Positions 1 to 9,824 of a stretch of DNA of 64,000 nucleotides are shown here, one piece after another. The notes under the pieces were generated by a model that was given only the letters and a program-made list of their open reading frames with translations, was not told the DNA's origin and ran no database searches. The DNA comes from Gemmobacter sp. 24YEA27. GTDB lineage: Bacteria; Pseudomonadota; Alphaproteobacteria; Rhodobacterales; Rhodobacteraceae. The position numbers and the translations under genes are program-made. The stretch covers positions 1 through 64,000 of the forward strand of contig NZ_JASJPW010000003.1 of the NCBI RefSeq assembly GCF_030052995.1, written 5' to 3'. Every line of letters begins with the position of its first letter. Positions within the stretch are counted from its first letter, which is position 1.

Positions 1-303
1 TCACGCGGGGATTTGATCTCGATTGACTTCTTCTCGGTCCAGATGGGTCCGAAGGCAAAACGCGTTCAGATGATCTTTGTCGAAATATGCACCGCCGCTC
101 TCATGGTGGCCCTGCTGATCTATTCGCAGAAGCTGCTGGATGTGGTGGCGATCAAGCGCGCCCCGGCGACCGGCATTCCCTATGGCTGGGTCTATCTGGC
201 GCTGCCGACCTTCTGCGTGGCGGGGCTTTATTTCATCTTTGAGCGCGCGGTGAAGACGCGCCTCTTCGCGGCGAGCACCGCCGACAGCGGCAAGAGGGCC
301 TGA
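1..303 (+). CDS. TRAP transporter small permease (DctQ family), C-terminal part
   Basis: Reading is open from the first base of the window, so only the last ~100 residues of the protein are present. What remains has two hydrophobic segments, around IFVEICTAALMVALLIYS and GWVYLALPTFCVAGLYFIF. The GIPYGWVYLALP stretch is typical of the end of DctQ proteins, which form the small membrane subunit of tripartite ATP-independent periplasmic transporters. The large permease gene follows after 3 bases, the usual dctQ-dctM order. The substrate-binding dctP gene, which would reveal the substrate, must lie to the left of the window. Family assignment is firm; the substrate cannot be read. Confidence 0.85.
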   Translation, partial: SRGDLISIDFFSVQMGPKAKRVQMIFVEICTAALMVALLIYSQKLLDVVAIKRAPATGIPYGWVYLALPTFCVAGLYFIFERAVKTRLFAASTADSGKRA

Positions 304-306
304 TCC

Positions 307-1587
307 ATGCTGATGCTTCTGACCCTTGCGCTGGTTCTGTTCGCGCTGATGTTTCTTGCCGTGCCGATTGCGATTTCGCTGGGGCATCGCCTCGCTTGTC
401 ATCATCCTGATCTGGGACACGCCCGGCTTTGTGCTGGCGCAAAAGATGCTGAACGGGATCGACAGCTTCCCGCTGCTCGCGGTGCCCTTCTTCATCCTCG
501 CCGCCTCCATCATGAATGCAGGCGGCATCACCACCCGTATCGTGGATCTGCTGGGCTCGGCCATGGGCGCCTGCGCGGCAGTTCGGGCCAGGTGAATATC
601 GGGACGAACCTGTTTCTCGCCGGGATTTCCGGCTCGTCTGTGGCGGATGCCTCGGCCACCGGCGCGCTTTTGATCCCCGAGATGAAGAAAGAGGGCTATT
701 CGGGCGCTTTCGCCGCCGCGCTGACGGCCACGGCGGCACTGCTCGGCCCGATCCTGCCGCCTTCGATCCCGCTGGTGATCTATGGCGTGATCGCCGAGGT
801 CTCGATCGTCAAGCTCTTCATCGGCGGTTACATCCCGGCGCTGATGATCGTCGTGGCGCTGGTGATCTTCGTCAATCACCACGCGAAAAAGCATGACCTG
901 CCGCGCCGGGGCCGCCAGGGGGGCGCGGTGATCTGGCAGAAATTCCGCGTCTCGGTCTGGGCCATGTCGATGCCGATCCTTTTGATCATTGGCGCGCGGG
1001 GCGGCTATTTCACCATCACCGAGATTGGCGCCGTTCTGGTCGTCTATGCGATCTTTGTCGGCTGGGTGATCCACCGCGAGTTCCGCTGGGGCAAGCTGCC
1101 CGCGATCCTGTCTGACGCCGGGATGCAGACGGCAAATATCATGCTGGTGGTCGCGACCTCTTCCTTCGTCGCTTATCTGATGGTGGTGCATGGCGTGCCC
1201 AAGGATCTGTCGCGCTGGATCCAGGAGGCACAGCTTTCGCCGGTGGTGTTCCTGCTTCTGATCAACCTGATCCTGCTGATCGCCGGGGCCTTCCTGGACT
1301 CCACCCCGGCCACCATCATCATCGTGCCGATCGTGCTGCCCTCGGCCATCGCGCTCGGGATCGATCCGGTGCATTTCGGGCTGGTCGTGGTGGTCAATCT
1401 GATGATCGGCCTGATCCATCCGCCGATGGGGCTCAACCTTCTGATCACCCAATCCATCGCGAAAGAGCCGATGGGGGCTATCCTGAAGGAAAGCCTCCCG
1501 CTTCTGGGCATTATGCTGGTGATCCTGATGCTGGTGACCTTCGTTCCGGCAACCGTGCTCTGGCTGCCAAAGGTGATGGGCCTCTGA
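307..1587 (+). CDS. TRAP transporter large permease (DctM family), with two compensating frameshifts
   Basis: This is the main membrane subunit of a TRAP importer driven by an ion gradient, about 426 residues, the normal family length. The first ~26 residues (ending AVPIAISLG) and everything from VNIGTNLFLAGISGSSVADASA onward share one frame. The ~65 residues between them (IASLVIILIW...VDLLGSAMG) are in another frame. The first shift is an apparent extra G in the GGGG at 381-384; the second is near 570-580. The GISGSSVADA and LLGPILPPSIPLVIYG signatures are intact. The shifts are probably sequence errors, since the translated halves fit the family perfectly when joined. A 13-bp hairpin follows the stop. 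Confidence 0.85.
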   Translation: MLMLLTLALVLFALMFLAVPIAISLGHRLACHHPDLGHARLCAGAKDAERDRQLPAARGALLHPRRLHHECRRHHHPYRGSAGLGHGRLRGSSGQVNIGTNLFLAGISGSSVADASATGALLIPEMKKEGYSGAFAAALTATAALLGPILPPSIPLVIYGVIAEVSIVKLFIGGYIPALMIVVALVIFVNHHAKKHDLPRRGRQGGAVIWQKFRVSVWAMSMPILLIIGARGGYFTITEIGAVLVVYAIFVGWVIHREFRWGKLPAILSDAGMQTANIMLVVATSSFVAYLMVVHGVPKDLSRWIQEAQLSPVVFLLLINLILLIAGAFLDSTPATIIIVPIVLPSAIALGIDPVHFGLVVVVNLMIGLIHPPMGLNLLITQSIAKEPMGAILKESLPLLGIMLVILMLVTFVPATVLWLPKVMGL

Positions 1588-1594
1588 CAAATCA

Positions 1595-1626
1595 GCCTCG
1601 CGTCGCCGGCCATGGCGACGCGAGGC
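1595..1626 (+). terminator. Perfect 13-bp hairpin after the TRAP operon
   Basis: GCCTCGCGTCGCC (1595-1607) and GGCGACGCGAGGC (1614-1626) are exact reverse complements around a 6-base loop, 7 bases after the DctM stop. No T-run follows, so it may act as a factor-dependent terminator or an RNA-stabilising 3' end. Confidence 0.6.
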
Positions 1627-1879
1627 CAGTGTTTGCCCCGGGCGAACTCGGCTTCAGGGGCGGGAAGTGTTCCAATACGACCCACGCCCCGACAACAGAT
1701 CCGGATGCGCGGTTCTGCAAAAAGGCACCCGGCGCAGTAGCCGCACTGTGTATCCTCCATCATGCCGTGAAAGAAAGCCGCAGCGAGCCGATTGTCGCGG
1801 TTGATCTCACCCGTGCCCCAGGCCGTGCCACGAAACTGGCCGCGAAAGATAGGTCCATCGCCAGGCAACCGTAGCGGTT

Positions 1880-2030
1880 GTGGGATATGGTGCGGGGCGT
1901 CGGTTCAGCGGTAGGAGCCGCAAGATGCTCGGTCACAGTATTTGCGCGACAAACCCCTGCGCCTGGCGATCTCGCAGATCGACGGCTGCTGTCGTAAGTG
2001 CATCTGGCGAATGATGTTCAAAAGCCCCAT
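1880..2030 (-). pseudogene. Fragment of an IS21-type IstA transposase (N-terminal HTH)
   Basis: Read leftward from 2030, the translation gives MGLLNIIRQMHL, then SICEIARRRGLSR, and after a one-base frame change NTVTEHLAAPTAEP. That is the pattern of the N-terminal helix-turn-helix of IS21-family IstA proteins (S-I-x-E-I-A-R-x-x-G-L-S-R-N-T-V). Nothing further of IstA, no IstB and no terminal repeats are visible, so this is a relic. The rest of the gap between the TRAP genes and the MocR gene (1627-2156) shows no other recognisable coding sequence. Confidence 0.45.
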
Positions 2031-2156
2031 GTGGAGAACTGCATTGCCACCACCGCTCGCCGCTTCGGGGGAATGTTCACGTGGCTCAGTTCCGCGTGGA
2101 GATTTCGTGCCTGCCCGGCGCGGTGGCGGGTGGGCATTAACAATCAGGTGGTTCCT

Positions 2157-3647
2157 ATGGCCAGACCCACTGCGGTCCCCCGCAACTTTGCGACGCTCCA
2201 AAGCCTGCAGGTCGCGCGTGGCACCACCAGACGCGACAGCCTCTATGCCGCTCTTGTAGCGCTGATCAATGAGGGCATGTTTTCTTCTGGCGACGCGCTG
2301 CCTTCGACGCGCCAGCTGGCAGAGCAGCTTTCGCTTTCGCGCAATACGGTTATATCCGCCTATCGACGGCTTGTGCTCGACGGTCTGGCCAGCAGCGAAG
2401 AGCGGTCTGTCTTTCGGGTCAGCGAGATGGTGCGCCCCGGCAAATGCCGAAGGCGGGTGGTCCCGGGGCCTTGCCGCCTGAGCCGGATAAGGGAAAGCCA
2501 GGCCTCCCGGGATCGGTCAGCTCTCTGCCGCGCATCCATAAGGATAAGAACTGGCGTAGCGCTGAATATCCGTTCATCTATGGTCAGTGCGACCCCGCGA
2601 CATTCCCGACCGCAAACTGGCGCTCTGTTCTGCGGGACCTGAACTCGCTGAACGGTATTTCTGTCTGGACCCGCGAAGTCTATGACGAGGATGACCCGAA
2701 CTGATTGACGCGCTGCGACGGGTCATCCTCCCGCAACAGGGGCTCTGGGCGCAGGATGATGAGATCCTGATCACCGGCGGGGCGCAGAATGCGCTCTTTA
2801 TGATCACCCGTCTGCTGGCCTCTGGCGGGCAAAAGGCGGTGGTCGAGGATCCGGGCTATACCGATATGACCTCGATCCTGCGGATGAACGGGGCCGAAGT
2901 TGCCTTTGTGCCGGTCGATCAGGAAGGCCTGATCACCGAAGCCATCCCGGCCGGCAGCGATCTGATCTACTGCACCCCGAGCGGCAGTTTCCCACGTCTG
3001 TCCGCATGTCTTTGCGCCGCCGCGAAGCGCTGATCGAACGGGCCACGCGCGAAGGCTTTTACGTGATCGAGGATGGCTACGATTCAGAACTGCCGTTCCA
3101 GGGCAATATCCTGCCCTGCCTGCGGGCCATGGCTCCGGGCGAACGGATGATTCATGTCGGCAGTTTCTCCAAGACGCTGGCCCCAGGGCTGCGGGCGGGC
3201 TATGTGGTTGCCTCGCGTGAGATCATTGCCGAATTGCGGCTTTTGCGCCGGCTGATCATGCGCAATCCCTCTACCTATATTCAGGCGGCGATCGGAAGGT
3301 TTATCCGCAGCGGCTATTACAATGCCCATCTGCAGAAACTGCGCAGCACCTATCACGGCCGCTATAAGGCGCTGACCACAACCCTGCGCCATCTGCTGCC
3401 GGATGCAGGGTTCCTGCCGGTGCGGGGCGGCACCTCTGTCTGGCTGACGCTGCCCGAGGGAATCCGCGCGGCGCCGCTCTATGAAAACCTGCTGGCCCGG
3501 GGTGTCTTTGTCGAGAACGGAGATGCCTTCTTCGTGGCGCCGCCCGAACGTTCCTGTCTGCGGCTCGGCTACTCCTCGATCAGGGCGCAGCTCATCCCGC
3601 GGGGGATAGAAATCATCGCCGAAGAGGTCAGCGCCCTGCGCAAATAA
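2157..3647 (+). CDS. MocR-type transcriptional regulator (GntR wHTH + aminotransferase domain), three frameshifts
   Basis: MocR regulators join an N-terminal winged helix to a PLP-binding fold-type-I aminotransferase domain that senses PLP or an amine. The HTH is clear (GDALPSTRQLAEQLSLSRNTV, residues ~43-63). The aminotransferase part shows ITGGAQNALFMITRLL, VVEDPGYTDM, IYCTPS, EDGYDSEL and the PLP-lysine motif HVGSFSKTLAPGLRAGY. The gene runs through three frames. Shifts lie near 2440-2480, at ~2697 (GG read as G in a DDPELID context) and at ~2984 (a lost C before QFPTSVRM). All three are one-base losses. I place the start at the ATG 2157, just ahead of the HTH. It lies directly upstream of the hydantoinase operon and is its likely regulator. 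Confidence 0.85.
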
Positions 3648-3690
3648 TCTCATCAGCCCGGGACAGGGCGATGAATTGCAGCGAAGAGAA

Positions 3691-3731
3691 GGATCCAGTT
3701 ATTCCGAATGGAGGGATCCAGAATGGACCAG
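3691..3731. promoter_or_regulatory. Direct repeats, candidate MocR operator
   Basis: GGATCCAG occurs at 3691-3698 and 3714-3721, and GGACCAG at 3725-3731. On the minus strand these read CTGGATCC, CTGGATCC and CTGGTCC. MocR regulators such as TauR bind direct repeats beginning CTGGA. The repeats sit between the MocR gene and hyuB, where an operator would be expected. Function is inferred. Confidence 0.4.
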
Positions 3732-3772
3732 TGGTCGCACTGGCCCGGGCAAAATTTCTACAGAAGATCGGC

Positions 3773-3797
3773 ATATCTATCTAAGAATTATAGATAT
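3773..3797. promoter_or_regulatory. AT-rich palindrome upstream of the hydantoinase operon
   Basis: ATATCTAT (3773-3780) and ATAGATAT (3790-3797) are exact inverted repeats with a 9-base spacer, inside the only AT-rich stretch of the 3648-3965 gap. It may be a regulator site or part of the promoter. A TTGACT lies at 3866-3871, but no convincing -10 follows. The rest of the gap contains no gene; a weak hairpin (3650-3674) follows the MocR stop. Confidence 0.35.
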
Positions 3798-3965
3798 TTT
3801 ATTCTTCATTCTCTTTGGGGCCAGTGGCGGAAAACAAACCCTCTGTTTGCCGTCTGGTGAGAGAATTGACTGAAAGCGGCCCATTTCTAAGGTGCGCGGA
3901 ACGTCAGGAACACGGCCGGATCTTCGCGGGGGGCAGCCTTCCCTCCTCCGGCCGGAAGGAGAACT

Positions 3966-5762
3966 ATGTCTGCCCCAACCGCCCCGGATTTCGATCCCGT
4001 GCTGCTGTCCGTTCTGTCAGCACGGATCGAAACCATCATCCGCGAAATGATCAATACCGTGTCAAAGGCCAGCCGCTCGGCTGTGATCAAGAATGCGCGC
4101 GATCTGTCCTGTGGCGTATTGACCGCCGATCATCGCCAGCTTTGCGTCGAAGAGGGGATCCCTATCCATATCTCGGCGCTGGATCTGACCACCCGCGCGA
4201 TCACCGATCTTTTCGATGATGTGAAAGAGGGCGACGCCTTTCTGAACAACTGCTCCTATACCGGCGGAACCCATCACGCCGATCTGACAGTGGTGATCCC
4301 GGTTTTCTATGAGGGAGAGCTCTTGTTCTGGGCACTTGCGCGCTCGCATCACGCCGATATGGGGGCACCGCTGCCGACCACCTATCTGCCCGAAGCGGCC
4401 ACAATCTATGAGGAAGGCCTGAACTTCCCCTGCATCCGCATCCAGGAGGATTTCACCGATAAGAAAGACTGGATCCGCTACGCGATGTATAACATCCGCG
4501 TCAGCAATATCTGGTATGGCGATTACCGGGCGCAGGTGGGGGCCTGCCGTGTCGGCGAGCGCCGCCTGAAGGATCTGGTCGCGAAATACGGCATTGAGAC
4601 GATCCGTCGCTTTTTCGACGAATGGACCGCCTATGGCGAGCGCCGCATGATCCAGGAACTGAAACGCCTTCCCGCCGGAGAGTGGAGCTATGAGACCCGT
4701 CACGACCCTATCCCGGGCGTTGCCGATCAGGGTGTCCCGGTGCGGGTGACCGTGATCACCGATCCGGAAAACGGCCTGATCACCATCGATGCGCGCGACA
4801 ATGAGGACAATATTCCCGGCGGCTTTAACCTTTCCGAAGCCTGTGCGCTCGGCTCCTGCCGGATCGGGGTCTATTTCAATCTTGACCCGACCCTGCCGCA
4901 TAATGCGGGCAGCGACAGCCGGATCCGGGTGCTGCTGCGCGATGGCGCGGTGGTGGGGCGACCGAAATTTCCCGCCGGCACTTCGATTGCCACAACCAAT
5001 GTCAATGAACGGCTGATCAATGCGGTTCAGGCCTGTTTCGCGCAGATGGGCCGCCCCTTCGGCCTTGGTGAAGGCGCGGTGCAGCAACAGGCCGGCGAGT
5101 CGGTGATTTCGGGGATTGATGCCGATAACGGCAACCAGCCCTATGTGAACCAGCTTTTCGTCACCTATGGCGGTGGCCCGGCCAAACATGGCACCGATGG
5201 CTGGCTGACCTATCTTGGTTCGGTCAATGCCGGGGTGATCGTGCTCGACAGTGTCGAGATCGATGAGGGCATGTATCCGATCCTGATCGAAGAGCGCAAA
5301 GTCGCCCCCGGCACGATGGGCGCGGGCGAGTGGAATGGCGCGCCGGGGATGACGGGCACCATGATCCCGCTCGGCGATGAGCTGACCGCGATCTATTGCA
5401 GCGACGGCTGTGTGAACCCGCCGAAGGGCGTTCTTGGCGGCGGTGCCGGAGCGGCCGCGCGAAACATGAAACGGCTTGCCAGCGGTGAGATCATCGACCT
5501 GCCGGGCTTTAACAGCGAAACTTTGCGCCGGGGTGAGGCGCTGGTCTGGATCAATAACGGCGGCGGAGGCTATGGCGATCCATGGCAACGTGCCCCCGAC
5601 CGCGTGACGCAGGATATCAATCGCGGCTGGCTGAGCCCCGAGGCCGCCGAAACGGTATATGGTGTCGCAGTGCGCCCCGGCGAGCTGCCAGGCCTTGTCG
5701 TCACCGACCTGGCCCGCACGGGTCAGCTGCGCGCCACGCCCCTCGCAGCGGGAGGCAAGTAA
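3966..5762 (+). CDS. hyuB: Hydantoinase B / oxoprolinase-type subunit
   Basis: The protein is intact at 598 residues, matching the HyuB family. HyuB is the partner of HyuA in ATP-dependent opening or carboxylation of cyclic amides and ketones (N-methylhydantoinase, 5-oxoprolinase, acetone carboxylase families). Family hallmarks seen are the N-terminal LSARIETIIREM, HADLTVVIPVFYEGEL, the metal-region RSHHADMGAP, and NNGGGGYGDPWQR near the C-terminus. The start is the ATG after an AAGGAG-like site. The hyuA partner begins 1 base after the stop. The true substrate is not fixed by sequence; the neighbouring amino-acid-type importer and flavin monooxygenase suggest a nitrogen-containing ring or amide. 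Confidence 0.88.
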   Translation: MSAPTAPDFDPVLLSVLSARIETIIREMINTVSKASRSAVIKNARDLSCGVLTADHRQLCVEEGIPIHISALDLTTRAITDLFDDVKEGDAFLNNCSYTGGTHHADLTVVIPVFYEGELLFWALARSHHADMGAPLPTTYLPEAATIYEEGLNFPCIRIQEDFTDKKDWIRYAMYNIRVSNIWYGDYRAQVGACRVGERRLKDLVAKYGIETIRRFFDEWTAYGERRMIQELKRLPAGEWSYETRHDPIPGVADQGVPVRVTVITDPENGLITIDARDNEDNIPGGFNLSEACALGSCRIGVYFNLDPTLPHNAGSDSRIRVLLRDGAVVGRPKFPAGTSIATTNVNERLINAVQACFAQMGRPFGLGEGAVQQQAGESVISGIDADNGNQPYVNQLFVTYGGGPAKHGTDGWLTYLGSVNAGVIVLDSVEIDEGMYPILIEERKVAPGTMGAGEWNGAPGMTGTMIPLGDELTAIYCSDGCVNPPKGVLGGGAGAAARNMKRLASGEIIDLPGFNSETLRRGEALVWINNGGGGYGDPWQRAPDRVTQDINRGWLSPEAAETVYGVAVRPGELPGLVVTDLARTGQLRATPLAAGGK

Positions 5763-5763
5763 T

Positions 5764-7834
5764 ATGAGCTTCCGCATCTGTATTGATATCGGTGGAACCT
5801 TCACCGATGCCGTTGTGCTGCAGCTGGGTGGCCTGCCGCGCATCTTCAAGGCCTCTTCGACACCGCCGGCATTTGAGCATGGCTTCATGGCGGCGCTGGA
5901 GCTGGCGGCGCAATCCTATCAGCTGTCGCTGGAGGATTTCCTGTCCAGGACGGAAAGCATCGTGCATGGCACCACAGTCTCGACCAATGCCCTGGTCGAA
6001 AACAAGGTTGGCCGTGCGGGGCTTTTGCTGACCGCCGGCCATCCCGATATTCTTCTGCTGCGCGAGGGCCCGCGCAAGCGGACCTTTGACTGGTCCGTGC
6101 CCTATCCCGATGCCTTCATCCCGCCACATCTGACGCAGGAGATCGGCGGCCGCATCGACGCCAGGGGCCGCGAGCACCAGCCGCTGGCCGAAGAGGATGT
6201 GCATCAGGCCATTGCCCGTTTCCGCGCCCTTGGTGTCGAGGCGGTGGCGGTCAGCCTGCTCTGGTCGGTGGTGAATGGCAGCCATGAACGCCGGATCCGT
6301 GAGATCTTTGCCGCGGAATGGCCGGAAGTGCCGGTCACCCTTGGCCATGAGCTGAACCCGATCCAGCGCGAATATCGCCGCACCATCGCCACGGCCTTCA
6401 ATGCCGCGCTCCTGCCCGTGGTCCGCTCTTATGTCGAAGGGCTGGAGACGGCCCTGCGCGCGGCGGGCTACCGCCGTGAACTGCTGATCGCCAATTGCGT
6501 CGGCGGCATGATGCCCGCGCGGGTGATCGCCGAAAAGCCGATCTTCAGCACCATGTCCGGCCCGACGCTGGCACCGATTGCCGCGCGCCGCCTTCTGCCG
6601 GGGGCGGATCTGATCATCGCCGATATGGGCGGCACCACGCTGGATGTCTCAGTGGTCCGGGATGGCCAGCTGATCATCACCCCCGAGGCCCTGATCGGCT
6701 TTGACATGCTGGGCGTGCCGAAAATCGACGTGCGCTCGATCGGCGCCGGGGGCGGCAGCATCGCCTGGGTTGATCCGGGCGGGCTCCTGCGGGTCGGGCC
6801 GCAAAGCGCGGGGCGGCACCCGGGCCGGCCTGTTATGGCCGGGGCGGCACTTTGCCGACCGTGACAGACGCCAATGTGGTACTTGGGGTCATTGATCCCG
6901 ATAATTTCCTTGGCGGCCGGATGAAGCTGGACCGCAAAGCCGCCGAAGCCGCCGTCAGCTCGATTGCCGGGGCCCTGGGCATCGGGCTGCACGAAGCGGC
7001 CTGGGCGATCTGCACCACCTGCAATCATAATATGGTCGGCGCGATCCAGAATATCACCATCAATGAGGGGATCGACCCGCGCGAGAGCGTGCTGGTCTCG
7101 GGCGGCGGCGCAACCGCCTGCCATATCGCCGAAATGGCCGAGGTTCTGGGCATCCACAGCGTTCTGGTACCAAAGCTGACCGCCGGCCTCAGCGCCTTTG
7201 GCGGCCTCGTCTCGGATCTGCGTTTTAATGAGACCGGCACCGGCCAGACCTCATCGGCGGGCTTCGATCTTGCAAAGGTGAACGATCTGCTGTCAGCCCT
7301 GCGGCAACAGGCGCTGGCCGGCTGAAAGAGGCCGAAACCAGCGTCGGGCGGATCGATCTCGAATATGCGTTTCTCGGGCGCTACAAATACCAGTCCTGGG
7401 AAATCGAGGTGCATTTCACCCCTGAAAACGGGGTGCTCACCGAGGCGGATATTCCTGCGCTGATCCACAGTTTCCACGAAACGCATGAGCGGATCTACGG
7501 GGTGCGCGAAGAGGCGGATATCGTTGAATTCACCACCTGGAAGGTCGCGGCCCTCGGACGCAACCCTCTGAATGACGTCGATCTGAACCAGACTGGTGCA
7601 CCAGGCGAGGCGGGTGGCAACACCGGACCCACCGGCTGGCGCGAGGTCTGGTCGCCTGCCCATCGCAGTCTGCGCCGCGTGCCGGTCTATGACGGCAACC
7701 GGCTTCGACCCGGCGACCGGATCCCCGGCCCGGGCATCATCGAGGAAAGCACCACCACGCTTCTTTTGCTGCCGCAAACGGTGGCAGAGGTCAGGCCTGG
7801 CGGTGACTATCTCGTCACAACCGAGACAGCCTGA
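5764..7834 (+). CDS. hyuA: Hydantoinase A / oxoprolinase-type ATPase subunit, two frameshifts
   Basis: HyuA supplies the ATP-binding actin-fold half of the hydantoinase pair. The start ATG at 5764 follows GGGAGG; the N-terminus has the phosphate motif DIGGTFTDAVVL, and the middle has IADMGGTTLDVSVV and GAGGGSIAW. The frame breaks in GGGG 6810-6813 (family text continues PACYGRGGTLPTVTDANVVLG) and again in GG 7320-7321 (continuing LKEAETSVGRIDLEYAFLGRY). Each break is repaired by adding one G. Joined length is ~690 residues, the family norm. Translationally coupled with hyuB. A continuous longer reading upstream (from 5659) overlaps hyuB and is not the start. Confidence 0.88.
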
Positions 7835-7863
7835 AACAGGCCATAACCCCCAAGGAGAATAAA

Positions 7864-9064
7864 TTGTCTGTACATATCAAAAGGTTGCTTGCCTCGTCGG
7901 CAGCGGCCACGCTCTCGCTCATGCCTTTGGCAGCCCAGGCTGACGACAGCAGCGTCGTCATCGGGGCGGCCATTGCCGAAAGCGGCTGGATGGCCCCCTA
8001 TGACGAGGGCCCCTATAACGCGGTCAAACTCGCCGTTGAAAAGATCAATGCGAATGGCGGCCTGCTTGGCAAGACGCTGGTGCTGGAAAAGGCCGATACC
8101 AAGACCGAAGTCGCCGGAGCCGCCCAGGCCGGGGCGCAGCTTCTGGATGCCGGTGCCCAGGTTCTGATCATCTCCTGCGATTTCGACATGGGCGCACCGA
8201 CGGCGCTGGTTGCAAACCAGAAAGGCGTGATCTCCTTCTCGACCTGCGGCGCGGATGCCAAGCTCGGCAATCATGCGATCGGCCGCTATGTCTTTTCCCT
8301 CGCCAGCGAGGCCGAGGCCAATGGCAGCCTGCTCGCCAGCTGGTCGGTGCATAAACAGGGCTGGAAAACCGCCTATCTGCTGACCGACAGCAGCTTTGAA
8401 TATACCAAGAGCCTCGGGCGTGGATTTGAGGCAGGCTGGGCCGCCGAAGCGGGCGAAGGCACGCTGATCGGCAGCGATACCTTCCGCAATGACGATGCCT
8501 CTTTCTCGGCGCAGATCACCCGCATCAAGGCGCTGCCCGAGCAACCCGATGTCATCGCCCTTGCAGGCGTCACGCCGGCTTCCCGGCCATCGTGCGCCAG
8601 TTCCGCGCGGCGGGCATCACTGCGCCCTTCGTCACCGGGACCAATGCGGATGGCGACGGCTGGCGCGATTCCGTTCCGGCGGAAAATCTGAGCGACTTCT
8701 ATTACTTCTCCTATTCCTCGGCGCGCGGCGATGACCCGCGCCCGGAAATCGGTGCCTTCAACGCTGATTTCCTGGCCGCGACAGGCGAGCGCCCGCAGAC
8801 CGGTCAGGCTGTCACCGGCGATTCAGCCGTCACCGCCTGGGCACGGGCCGTCGAACGGGCCGGCACCTTCGAGTCTGACGCAGTTCTGGCGGACTGGAAA
8901 AGTTCCGGGATGAGCCGCTGCTGGCCGGTCTGACCACCTTCACCGCCGATCTGCATATCACTGCGGGCCGTCCGATGCTGGCCGTCGGCTATACCAATGG
9001 TGAACCCGCTTCCATCGGCTATTACAGCCCCGCCAAACGCGATTACATCCAATGGTGGGACTAA
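7864..9064 (+). CDS. Periplasmic substrate-binding protein, branched-chain-amino-acid type, two frameshifts
   Basis: This is the type-I periplasmic binding protein of the Liv-type ABC importer that follows. It opens with a TTG start at 7864, supported by AAGGAG at 7852-7857. A signal peptide follows (basic LIKRLL-like start, hydrophobic [12 protein letters not shown], AxA site AAQA). The mature part begins [22 protein letters not shown] and has [18 protein letters not shown]. One-base losses at GG 8577-8578 and GG 8896-8897 split it into three frames; the last frame ends [12 protein letters not shown] with TAA at 9062. Joined length is ~400 residues. Its operon position suggests it binds the substrate of HyuAB or of the downstream monooxygenase. 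Confidence 0.85.
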
Positions 9065-9086
9065 GCCCGAAACGGCGCCGTCCCCG

Positions 9087-9824
9087 GTGACAAAGCTCGT
9101 CGGAACTGGCCTTTCGGTTGGTTTCGGCGGCATCAAAGCGCTGAGTTCCGTCGATATCAGCCTGGATCAGGGCGGTATTCTGGGGGTGATCGGCCCGAAT
9201 GGTGCGGGCAAGACCACGCTTGTGAACGTTCTGACCGGCTTTCAGCGGCCCGATCGGGGGATGTGCTGGTCAATGGCCAGAACATCACCAGGGGCGGCCG
9301 CGCGGCGCGGTCCGGGCCGGGGTGGTGCGCAGCTTTCAGGCCGCGCGGCTTTTCCATGACCTGACGGTCGCTGAAAACGTCGAGGTCGCGCTCTGCGCGG
9401 CCGGGCGCAGCCGCAGAGCAGCCGGGCCTGCAGCGCGGGAGCTGCTGGACTGGATGGATCTTGGTCACCGGGCCAATCTGCGCGCCGGAGACCTTTCTTT
9501 CGGAGAAGAGCGTCTTGTCGGCATTGCACGCACGCTTGGCTCGCAGCCGCGTTTCCTGCTGCTGGATGAACCCGCCGCCGGACTGAATGAGGTGGAATGC
9601 GCCGCCCTTTCCGGGCGAATCCGCGCGATCCCTGCCCGCTTTGGCTGCGGGCTGCTGCTGATCGAACATAATATGGATGTGGTCCTTGCGACCTGTCCGC
9701 AGCTGGTGGTGCTGGACCGGGCCATAAGATCGCTGGCGGCCCCGCCGACCTTGTCCGCCGGGATGAAACCGTGATCGCCGCCTATCTGGGGGTTGGTCAT
9801 GAGGGGGGCGGGGAAGATGCTTGA
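9087..9824 (+). CDS. ABC transporter ATP-binding protein, LivG type, three frameshifts
   Basis: One of the two ATPases of the Liv-type importer. Seen are Walker A (GPNGAGKTT), the LivG-type [30 protein letters not shown], a signature region [14 protein letters not shown], Walker B ([12 protein letters not shown]) and the H-loop [10 protein letters not shown]. Frames change near 9255-9260 (a GGGGG run), between ~9290 and 9315, and at GGG 9719-9721; all are single losses. The real end is the TGA at 9822-9824, reached through [20 protein letters not shown] chose the GTG at 9087 just before the conserved domain, since no ATG is in frame nearby. The stop overlaps the livF start. Confidence 0.82.

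Noticed and set aside
1..1590. Long minus-strand open frame (529 aa) opposite the TRAP permease genes
   Set aside because: Its composition (very rich in His, Arg, Asp, Gln) is that of a complement shadow of GC-rich membrane-protein genes; the plus strand has clear DctQ/DctM sequence.
2697..2704. Apparent stop codon in the MocR gene as a programmed frameshift or readthrough site
   Set aside because: No slippery heptamer or downstream pseudoknot was seen, and the same type of one-base loss occurs in many unrelated genes of the window, so error is simpler.
4062..5888. Minus-strand open frame of 608 aa opposite hyuB
   Set aside because: Shadow of the intact HyuB gene; no family resemblance, and it overlaps a well-supported coding strand.
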